Source of the DNA: Thermococcus celer Vu 13 = JCM 8558
GTDB taxonomy: Archaea > Methanobacteriota_B > Thermococci > Thermococcales > Thermococcaceae
NCBI RefSeq assembly: GCF_002214365.1
Contig: NZ_CP014854.1
Location: 1,240,001-1,304,000, forward strand
Direction of reading: 5' to 3'
Length of the DNA stretch: 64,000 bases
Shown here: one piece after another, positions 9,301 through 15,872 of the stretch
Layout of the letters: every line of letters starts with the position of its first letter
Numbering within the stretch: position 1 is the stretch's first letter
The notes under the pieces: generated by a model
The model's input: only the letters and a program-made list of their open reading frames with translations
Told to the model about the DNA's origin: nothing
Databases searched by the model: none
Program-made: the position numbers and the translations under genes

Positions 9301-10084
9301 TGTGGAGACATTTGGTGAGAGGATAAAGAAAATTTCCGAATTCTCCATGACTGCTCTTGAGGAGTTTAGCATTTCTGAGGAATTCAAGCAGTGGTTTGGA
9401 GAGGGAATTCCACAGGAACAGATCGATGAATACAAGCTCCTGAACATTGTACAATACGAGCTGGGCATAACAAGAGAGGACTTTGAAGAGGTTAGAAATC
9501 TTGAGAATGGGCCTTACTACACCTATGTAAAATCTGGGACTGGAAAGGTCTACAGCATTTATGAGTTCTATCGTGGGGATTCCAGAATAGATAAGAAGAT
9601 AATTAGCATGGGTGATGACGGATTGAGGTTTGAATCGCCCCTCGTTCTGCTCGATCTTGTGAGAAACAGGGAGATGAATCCAGTAGAACTTGATTTGGCA
9701 GCTGAGAAGCTAAAGAAGATTGAAGAAAAAGTTGAAAAAGAGCTCAAAAGATTAAGAAGAGAGTTCAAGCTTCAACAAAAGGGATTCCTATACAACTTGT
9801 ACAACGCCTTGATTTTAGAAAGGGAGAACGCAAAGGAACTTGAGAAGTACAAGCCGGTTGTTAATATATTGCAGGTACTAGACTATCGCCAGTATTCGAG
9901 GGAGATAAAATCTCTGCTTGTTCAGAGAAATCTGATCGAGGTTGACAAGAACAATAATGTGAAAATCAAAGATCTTAAAGGCGTTGTTGGCGCTCTTTAC
10001 AACTACTTTTTAATGATGAACATGGCGGACATTAAATCTCTAAAAGTTGTGAAGAAGCACTTGGGGTGGTTCTATGGTCATTAA
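6344..10084 (+). CDS. PLD-like nuclease / SNF2-family helicase fusion
   Basis: 1246 residues. An N-terminal phospholipase-D-like domain (about 1-210) has the HxK motif HAKLYLF (H131, K133) and the downstream GSSNFTAAGLTKNRELN. A two-lobe superfamily 2 helicase follows. Motif I is DSVGLGKS (about 274-281), the DEAH box is at 419-422, and motif III is LLTATPLNN (451-459). Motif IV is KIIIFTQY (about 812), and the arginine-finger motif QRVGRVNRIG starts near 926. A long charged helical region lies between the lobes (about 490-790). It is the first gene of the island operon, overlapping the methylase by 11 bases. The combination fits a DNA translocase with its own nuclease in a restriction or anti-phage system. 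It recalls DISARM DrmD, but a complete DISARM set is absent. Confidence 0.85.
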   Translation: MLEVNSTKIIDNTPGKFLKDVLRDQLKNCIEAKFAIGYFFLSGFDLVDEDFPKNVVKRPFLKLVMGNETTLPTKEELVSGYNLREVFKHKMIEELQSKELTKQQINQLRRLRDYIANNVIDVRLFDKSRLHAKLYLFLKDPKDRYGSPGVAIVGSSNFTAAGLTKNRELNVILTEREDVLYLNKWFDELWDEAIDFNEDLIKVIEISGAIPEAKYPKLGRFIDPETLFKYLVYKWTEGRVLNLIEKDILMEFQLVGVINAINIMNYYNGVILADSVGLGKSFMAAAIIQEFLNRKHPHWIPKEKEYPAVMLILPPSLISQWEDLLVGRADDETRTRLERGKKVRVNSGFFFKNNFKRMVKGDYNYKIYEIYDESGKKLLGKIAFLSLGLFQNYKADLKKGIVDEGLKRMADEYDLFVIDEAHKYRNRRTNRWKAAKALQRKSNNFPNKFMLLTATPLNNTIDDLYNLIRIFTDDTLITFRMKNIPIDELITQYKKLKSEYEKKKDEEIKKDLKNVAISIKRKVLDDVMILRTRRHILDEFKDLKVDGKKLVFKDPTPYSIDYSSFYIDSFTELIKLISRNIERINFEHTKLYGVRYVVFEEDEEEESYKVIEVSDLFRLLLSKRLESDIFAFETTLRKIYEKEKIFYSLFKKHVDKIMSEEELKELIAKALEEAKIKKDLEDVSQEFNTETEEEETWFDKVVKLLNEYVEEYALQSFAPVDRIRTGLKIALENLKRDLQLMDEIFDALDRLKIREDGKLKVFGRIPKNDDEIVESEIFCYKNDPKLEVLKNLIANPKYKSEKLSNIPTLNGKKIIIFTQYKDTAYYIYHNLREWIEREVDLHPWLKDKRTDSIKIALVTGDTDTTTKINYIKRFAPKANAGEEEARRYGEVDILISTDALSEGVNLQDADAVVNFDLPWNPMIIVQRVGRVNRIGNEKDVYVLNFTPTREIEVLVGILNKLKQKIEDITLVVGKESRILSPEEEINVETFGERIKKISEFSMTALEEFSISEEFKQWFGEGIPQEQIDEYKLLNIVQYELGITREDFEEVRNLENGPYYTYVKSGTGKVYSIYEFYRGDSRIDKKIISMGDDGLRFESPLVLLDLVRNREMNPVELDLAAEKLKKIEEKVEKELKRLRREFKLQQKGFLYNLYNALILERENAKELEKYKPVVNILQVLDYRQYSREIKSLLVQRNLIEVDKNNNVKIKDLKGVVGALYNYFLMMNMADIKSLKVVKKHLGWFYGH

Positions 10085-13000
10085 AGTTGAAGAGCTGAGG
10101 GAAGAGGTTGACAAGAAGATTAAAAGGTTTGAAAAAGAAGAGATCAAAATTTCAGGGAAAGAGTATCCCATATATATTTTCGAGAAGGACGAGGATATAA
10201 ACCTTTTTGAAGGCATACTTTTTGCTGAAACTGATAAGAAGACAGAGCTCTCTGATTTGTTAAATTACAAGCCTATGAGTGGCTACGCTGCAAGACTTGG
10301 CATTATAATTTACAAAAACGAAGAACTCATCGTCAGGGATTACAGAGCAAACAAGCAGATAAGAAAGACAATACCCAAAATTAACAAACCATTCCTCAAA
10401 AAGCTGGAGAAGGTTTTGAAAGAGCCCAACAGCAAGAACCTCTCGGATTTGTTTAATAGATCCGATGTAATTCAGGAGTTTTATGTCCTTTATAAAAAGT
10501 CTAGGAAGTTTTTGCGCAACAACATCAAAGGTATTCCTGAGGAGGAGAAAAGGGAGAAATTCATTGATAACTTCATGATGCAGATGCTCACCCTGTGGTA
10601 TCTGCAGGAAAAAGGATTTTTCAACAGGGATAAAAGGTACTTCATAACAAAATTCATGGATTTAAAGCAGAAAAGACTTTTTGGAGGTTTTGGAAGCTAT
10701 TACGATTTTCTAAGGTATTTTTTCAAGAAGATAAAAGATTCAGATGAGCCATACGTTGAAGATGAAAGCATAGGTAAATGCGTTGTTATCGGTCCAGCCG
10801 TATTTCTGAACGGTGAAGATGGCGATGCAGCTATAACAATTCCGGATAAATGCTTTTATCAAGAAGGTGTCACTGAGAAGCTTGTAAATTTAACACCGAG
10901 AGGCAGGAGAAGAACGATTTCCGAAAAAGACATTGATTTTGACATCCCCCTGCTCAATCTTTTTGAGAGCAGGGACTGGATTGATGGAGATATTGATGAG
11001 TATGTTCTTGGCTCGCTTTATGAGAAGCTGATGACAGAAACTGAAAGAAAAAAGACCGGTTCATATTACACTCCTGAGGAAATAACAGAATATATCTGCA
11101 AGAACACAATTGAACCATATCTTGTTGACAGAATCAACGAAGAATACGGGAAAAACTACAAGAATATAAACGAATTAATTAATGCAGGAGATAGTAAAGA
11201 GCTGCTGAAACTCTTTGATCTGCTGAAAAACATCAAGATCCTCGATCCAGCCGTTGGCTCTGGCCATTTCCTTGAGAGCGCCATTAATGTTCTTGTTGGC
11301 ATCTACAGGGAGCTGAAGGACAAAGCAAAAGAAGCAGGAATCGAGAAGCTTGAAATTCTCATTGCAGATGAAGAGGGTAGGATAAAGTCACTGAATTTGC
11401 TTGAGATTCCTGAAAAAGAGGGTTTGTTTGAAATATATGTTAAGTTTTTCATAATTCTCTCAAGGAATGTGTATGGCGTTGATATAAATCCTTCGGCGTT
11501 GAAGGTGGCAAGAGCAAGACTTTTCCTTATGCTTGCGAAGCATTTCAACGCCAATGCAGATCTTTTCATCAGATTTCCAAATGTTCACTTCAATTTGAGA
11601 GAAGGAAATTCGCTCATTGGTTATATGAATATTGAGAATATCGAAAAAGAAAAGCCCAAAGGACAGCTGCAACTTGATTTATTCATGACAAAGAAGCAAG
11701 CCAAACATATCAGAGAGAGGATTAAGGTAATATCTGAACTAAAACCCTATCTCGAAAACACGGCTAAAGCACTAAAAATCAATGGGAATATTGTAAAAGA
11801 GGTTGAAGAGTTAAATAAGATATTAGCGAGGGAAAAACTTTCATGGGGAGACTTTGAAAAAGTCTTAAAAACAAAAGAAAAACTCATAAGAATCCTCATC
11901 GCTTCATTAAATTCTCAGTATGCAGTTCCTTTAAACAACCTTTTAAGAGATATCACAGAGTTATTCAATCAAAAACTGGATGAGAAGTTCGCTGAGGAGC
12001 ATGGGATTGATCTTGATACATTAAAATCTACAAAGTGGCTACCAGGAAATAGAAAGATGTTCCACTGGATATTTGAGTTCCCTGAAGTGTTTTTGAGAGA
12101 AAATCCAGGGTTTGATGTTGTTGTGGGAAATCCGCCTTATGGAAGGTTAAAGCAGATCATAGAGGATAATGACGAGAAATATTTTATATCTGGGTTGTAT
12201 GGAGAGCTTTATAGCTACCAGGTGGGAAACTTGAACCAATACAAACTATTCCTTGAAAGATCTTACTTCCTTGTTGGGGAAGGTGGATATTTCTCTATGA
12301 TTTTTCCATCGTCTTTCCTTGGAGAGAACGATTCCAAGGAGTTGAGAAAGCTATTTTTTGAGAAGGCCATGGTTAGGAAAATCCTTGAGTTCCCAGAAAG
12401 AGCGAGGGTTTTTGAGGGAATTACACAGGCAGTCACGATTCTCGTTTACAAGAAAGAAATTATTGACCAAAATTACGATTTTATGCTGAGGACAAATATT
12501 GAGAGTAGAGATATGATTAATTCCCTCACTGATTTCACTATCATTTCAAGAGATGATCTCAAAGCTTTAACTGGGGATGAATACAGAATCCCACTTTTCA
12601 CGAATCCAAAAATCGAGTGGGAAATACTCAAGTATATCTCAAAATATCCACCATTTAAAGGTGATGAAAACCATCCGCCAGTGGGTGATGTTGGAGTAGG
12701 GCACTTGGACGAGACCTTCGATAAAGAATTCATGAGCGATGAGCCTGCTGATGACTTGCTGATTAAGGGTATCCATCTTGACAGGTATTTCGTTAATCTT
12801 GACCCGGATGGGCCAAAACCGAGGTGGATAAAGAATAAGGAGAGGTTTTTTGAGAAGAAGCCCGAAGCTGAAAAGATTACAAAATTGAATAAGATTATCG
12901 GTAGAAATACGATTAATAAAGCTTCTAAACCAAGACTGAGATTTGCTCCATTAAAAGCAGGGTATGTTATAACAAACAATGTAAAATTCATAATAAAAAA

Positions 13001-13517
13001 GGATAAAAATCTAGATGAACATTACATTACTGCTTTTTTAAATTCAACTTTGCTAAATTGGAGATTCGAATTGTTTTCTTTTCAAAATAGAGTTAATAAT
13101 TACGAAATAGAATCCCTCCCTATCCCACGAATCTCTCTCTCAGAACAGAAACCCTTCATAATCCTCGCCAAATACATTCTTTTTTTCAAGCAATACCGGA
13201 ATTACTTCGCCAAAGAAGATAATCATCTCCAGTATATCACAGATTATTTTGATAACCTGATAGACTGTCTTGTTTATGAACTTTATCTTGGAGATTTAGT
13301 TAAAATTCCTGTAAAATCTTTTGTAGAGAATAAGTTAAAAGATATTGAGTTACCTGACAATCTCCTTGAGGAGGACAGAGATAAAGTTGAAAAAACTCTT
13401 AACGAAATAAAAGAGGTCTTTAACCAGCTTGAAAAAGACAAAAAACTAAATGAAAACCTCTATTTAATCAAATTGCATCCCTGGGTCAAGCAGATCTACA
13501 CATCCCTTGGGGGGTAG
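10074..13517 (+). CDS. Eco57I-type N6-adenine DNA methylase
   Basis: 1147 residues, overlapping the helicase gene by 11 bases. SYYTPEEITEYICKNTI (motif X-like) precedes the SAM-binding motif ILDPAVGSGHFLES (near residue 389). The catalytic motif IV is DVVVGNPPYGRLK (NPPY near residue 685), which specifies N6-adenine methylation. The C-terminal third has a target-recognition-like segment with NNYEIESLPIPRI near residue 1010. The N-terminal ~300 residues show no clear PD-(D/E)XK nuclease, so this looks like a methylase without its own nuclease, unlike type IIG enzymes. Within the operon it would mark self DNA while the PLD-helicase attacks unmodified DNA; that division of labour is inference. 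Confidence 0.9.
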   Translation: MVIKVEELREEVDKKIKRFEKEEIKISGKEYPIYIFEKDEDINLFEGILFAETDKKTELSDLLNYKPMSGYAARLGIIIYKNEELIVRDYRANKQIRKTIPKINKPFLKKLEKVLKEPNSKNLSDLFNRSDVIQEFYVLYKKSRKFLRNNIKGIPEEEKREKFIDNFMMQMLTLWYLQEKGFFNRDKRYFITKFMDLKQKRLFGGFGSYYDFLRYFFKKIKDSDEPYVEDESIGKCVVIGPAVFLNGEDGDAAITIPDKCFYQEGVTEKLVNLTPRGRRRTISEKDIDFDIPLLNLFESRDWIDGDIDEYVLGSLYEKLMTETERKKTGSYYTPEEITEYICKNTIEPYLVDRINEEYGKNYKNINELINAGDSKELLKLFDLLKNIKILDPAVGSGHFLESAINVLVGIYRELKDKAKEAGIEKLEILIADEEGRIKSLNLLEIPEKEGLFEIYVKFFIILSRNVYGVDINPSALKVARARLFLMLAKHFNANADLFIRFPNVHFNLREGNSLIGYMNIENIEKEKPKGQLQLDLFMTKKQAKHIRERIKVISELKPYLENTAKALKINGNIVKEVEELNKILAREKLSWGDFEKVLKTKEKLIRILIASLNSQYAVPLNNLLRDITELFNQKLDEKFAEEHGIDLDTLKSTKWLPGNRKMFHWIFEFPEVFLRENPGFDVVVGNPPYGRLKQIIEDNDEKYFISGLYGELYSYQVGNLNQYKLFLERSYFLVGEGGYFSMIFPSSFLGENDSKELRKLFFEKAMVRKILEFPERARVFEGITQAVTILVYKKEIIDQNYDFMLRTNIESRDMINSLTDFTIISRDDLKALTGDEYRIPLFTNPKIEWEILKYISKYPPFKGDENHPPVGDVGVGHLDETFDKEFMSDEPADDLLIKGIHLDRYFVNLDPDGPKPRWIKNKERFFEKKPEAEKITKLNKIIGRNTINKASKPRLRFAPLKAGYVITNNVKFIIKKDKNLDEHYITAFLNSTLLNWRFELFSFQNRVNNYEIESLPIPRISLSEQKPFIILAKYILFFKQYRNYFAKEDNHLQYITDYFDNLIDCLVYELYLGDLVKIPVKSFVENKLKDIELPDNLLEEDRDKVEKTLNEIKEVFNQLEKDKKLNENLYLIKLHPWVKQIYTSLGG

Positions 13518-13519
13518 GG

Positions 13520-14938
13520 ATGAGAATAAAGACATTGAAAATAAAAAACTTCAAAGGATTCGCAAATGAAATAGAGATAGACCTTAAGGGTAAAAATCTG
13601 GTTATATATGGCGAAAACGGCTCTGGAAAGACATCTTTGGTTGAAGCGTTGAAACTTCTTTTCGATTCAGCATCAAGCGAAATAGAATTGGAAAAATACA
13701 AAAATGTGTTCACAAAACAGCCAATGGAGATATCTATTAAGAGGACAAATGGGGAAGCAATATCTCTAAAAACAAAATCCAAAAAAGAAAAAAGAAATGG
13801 CGAAGAAAAGGAAATCGGTCTAACAAATCCAGACGGATATGGAGACGGAGAAAGAATCTTCCTTGAAGCTCTTTCAAGGTCAACAAGTATTTTGAGTTAC
13901 AGACAATTGATGAAAATTTATGATTTAAGCACTCCTGAAGATTTTTATGAGCTTTTCATCAGGAATATAATGGCATACTATCTCATCCCACCAAGAAGAG
14001 AGAAAACATTAATTGAAGAATTTCAAGAGCTGGAAAAACTAAAAAAGGAGCATCCAAGAAGTAAAAAGAGAATCAGGGAGAAGGAAGAATTTATTAAAGG
14101 AGAAATTAATAAAATTTTTGCAGAAATAAAGGAAACATGGAATCAATATACTCAGACACTTACCGGAGATAATATTAAGATTGAATGTTCATTAGAAGAA
14201 CTGGGCAAGCTTAACTTTAGTGTCAAATGGAATGGAAAGGATGTAAGTGACATTTTGAGTTACTTGAATGAAGGACGGTTAAATGCCATATCTTTAGGTT
14301 TATTTCTGGCGTACTACAAAAGATTCAATGATTCCCCCTATAAAATGCTTCTTTTGGATGATGTTGTTATTGGACTTGACATGAATCTCAGGATACCGTT
14401 ATTGGACATTCTTCAAAAAGATTTTGAGGAAGAATATCAAATAATCATAACCACTTTCGATGAAAACTGGTTCAATTTGATGAAACAATATTTAAATAGT
14501 AATAAATGGGAATTTATGAAAGTTTTTGTGAAAAGGACAGATAACAACAACCGTCCTTTTATTGTTGGTAGTGAGCATCAGGATTATCTTCGAAAAGCTA
14601 AGGAATATCTCAACAATGGCGATGTTCCAGCGGCGGCGCTTTACACAAGACTTGAATTTGAAAGGATTGTTCTAAAATATGCAGAAAAAAGAAGACTAAA
14701 AATTGGTTTCAGAAGAAAAGTACAAAAAATACCTATAAACGAGATTTGGGAGGCGGTGAAAGCTGATCTGCCAAAGGCTAAAACAATACGTAAAAGAGTT
14801 GATACTTACAAATCTATACTATTAAATCCGGCTGTTCATTATGATCCGAGACCTAAATACAGGCAAGAAGTAAGCTATGCTATAGATGTTGTTGAGAAGC
14901 TAAAAGAAAAAATCACGAGAGAGCTAAACTCTTCATAG
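13520..14938 (+). CDS. SMC/RecF-like ATPase of the island operon
   Basis: 472 residues, starting two bases after the methylase stop. The N-terminus MRIKTLKIKNFKGF and Walker A GENGSGKTS (31-39) are typical of SMC/RecF/AAA_15 ATPases. Walker B is MLLLDDVVIGLD (near 275-285), preceded by a signature-like NEGRLNAISLGLFLA. The inter-motif coiled coil is short (about 165-200), with no zinc hook. Residues ~350-472 form a separate helical domain containing ALYTRLEFERIVLKYAEK and ILLNPAVHYDPR. The layout resembles ATPases that carry C-terminal effector domains in defence proteins (RloC/PrrC-like), but the domain is not identified. The last two codons and the stop overlap the chromosomal nif3 remnant at 14932. 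Confidence 0.8.
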   Translation: MRIKTLKIKNFKGFANEIEIDLKGKNLVIYGENGSGKTSLVEALKLLFDSASSEIELEKYKNVFTKQPMEISIKRTNGEAISLKTKSKKEKRNGEEKEIGLTNPDGYGDGERIFLEALSRSTSILSYRQLMKIYDLSTPEDFYELFIRNIMAYYLIPPRREKTLIEEFQELEKLKKEHPRSKKRIREKEEFIKGEINKIFAEIKETWNQYTQTLTGDNIKIECSLEELGKLNFSVKWNGKDVSDILSYLNEGRLNAISLGLFLAYYKRFNDSPYKMLLLDDVVIGLDMNLRIPLLDILQKDFEEEYQIIITTFDENWFNLMKQYLNSNKWEFMKVFVKRTDNNNRPFIVGSEHQDYLRKAKEYLNNGDVPAAALYTRLEFERIVLKYAEKRRLKIGFRRKVQKIPINEIWEAVKADLPKAKTIRKRVDTYKSILLNPAVHYDPRPKYRQEVSYAIDVVEKLKEKITRELNSS

Positions 14939-14958
14939 ACGAGCCGACGGGACTTTGA
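14932..14958 (+). repeat. Right copy of nif3-terminal repeat (orphan gene end)
   Basis: In frame this encodes FIDEPTGL and a TGA stop, and it is GC-rich like the chromosome. It is no longer attached to a nif3 reading frame. It most likely represents the original end of the Nif3-like gene, displaced by the island. The stop codon of the ATPase gene lies inside it. Confidence 0.7.
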
Positions 14959-15028
14959 GTCTTACTTTCTTAACCACCTACACGAAAGGATTAAGAATTC
15001 CAAAGACCAATATCCCAAAGGTGATACC

Positions 15029-15496
15029 ATGGGCAAAGGACTCGCAATAATGGCAATAATAACTGTGGTGCTCATTGCGTACGCCCTCACCACGGTGAGG
15101 GTCCCGCCGGCGAGCGTGGAGTACAGAGAGGTCTTCTACACCAACAACCAGAGCGTTACCTTCGTCACGAAGGACGGCGTGGGTCTCTTCACGATGGTGA
15201 TAAACCCCCGCGTGGACTCCTTTGAACTGACGATAGAGTTCCCCAAGGGGACGTCGTACCTCGTTAAATACGGGGACAGGGACTACAGGGGCACGGACGA
15301 GTTCAAGGTGAAGGTTGAGAGGGGCAAAGTGCCGGACAACGTTTATGTGAACTTCCAGCTCCCACAGGACCTAACGAGAAAACTGGTGTTCGAGAACGGG
15401 GAGGCGAGGATAACCGTCAGGGGAGACAAGGAACCGATCTGGCACGGAGAGGACGTCATCTACGTAAGTTATCGGAAGGAAGGGGAGAAGTCCTGA
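15029..15496 (+). CDS. Hypothetical protein with N-terminal membrane anchor
   Basis: 155 residues with a good RBS (aaaggtgat) before the ATG. One hydrophobic segment (about 4-23, LAIMAIITVVLIAYALTTV) acts as a signal anchor, followed by a beta-rich outward domain of about 125 residues without cysteines. No family is recognised. GC-rich composition returns here, marking the end of the island. The 3' end overlaps the convergent gene at 15456 by 41 bases. Confidence 0.65.
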   Translation: MGKGLAIMAIITVVLIAYALTTVRVPPASVEYREVFYTNNQSVTFVTKDGVGLFTMVINPRVDSFELTIEFPKGTSYLVKYGDRDYRGTDEFKVKVERGKVPDNVYVNFQLPQDLTRKLVFENGEARITVRGDKEPIWHGEDVIYVSYRKEGEKS

Positions 15497-15857
15497 TTTC
15501 GATTATTTCAGCCATCCTCTTTTCCAGTTCTTCCGGGGAGATTACCTCAAACCTCAGACCGAGTTCACCGGCGTAGTTCTTGACCCAGCCGGGTTTCACG
15601 TTCCTGAAGGAGGTGACGACCCACAGCTCGGGAAAGCCCGCCCGGTGGGCCTTGACGACGTCGTAGAGGAGCCTCTGGGGAAACCACTTGAACGAGGCCT
15701 CAAGCTCGATGGCGAGGAGCTTTTCCTCATCCTTTAGAATGGCTACGTCTATCCTCGTCCCGTCGGGCGTCCTGTACTCGGGGACGGCCTTCAGCCCGAG
15801 TTCGGAGGAGAGCTCAACGACCCGCCTCGTCAGCGTCTTGACTTTGATTCCGACCAC
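15456..15857 (-). CDS. Hypothetical protein, possible PD-(D/E)XK-like fold
   Basis: 133 residues, soluble. The N-terminal half contains a helix, then GTRIDVAIL and LLAIELEAS, with RLLYDVVKAHRAG after it. The D...E-x-E pattern followed by a helix resembles the core of PD-(D/E)XK nuclease-like proteins, but the usual lysine is not evident, so an active nuclease is doubtful. It overlaps the preceding forward gene by 41 bases tail to tail and lies just 15 bases from the alaS stop on the same strand. Confidence 0.55.
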   Translation of the reverse strand: MVGIKVKTLTRRVVELSSELGLKAVPEYRTPDGTRIDVAILKDEEKLLAIELEASFKWFPQRLLYDVVKAHRAGFPELWVVTSFRNVKPGWVKNYAGELGLRFEVISPEELEKRMAEIIEIRTSPLPSDNLRR

Positions 15858-15872
15858 CGAAAAAGTTTGAGC

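Larger units (their letters stand above)
6148..14958. mobile_element. AT-rich genomic island inserted at the nif3 3' end
   Basis: The block is bounded by two copies of the nif3 terminal codons and filled with three large AT-rich genes. Codon use (AAA, AGA, ATA, TTT) contrasts sharply with the GC-rich genes on either side. No integrase, transposase or terminal inverted repeat is visible, so how it moved is unknown. The structure resembles elements that integrate into the 3' end of a gene and restore it. Here the restored gene encodes a protein rather than a tRNA. Confidence 0.65.

Noticed and set aside
10074-10980. A type IIG nuclease domain in the methylase N-terminus
   Set aside because: No convincing PD...(D/E)xK pattern was seen; the restriction function is better assigned to the PLD domain.
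6344-14938. Calling the island a complete DISARM or BREX system
   Set aside because: Helicase and methylase are compatible, but drmA/drmB/drmC, pglZ and brxC are not present in this window, so neither name is justified.
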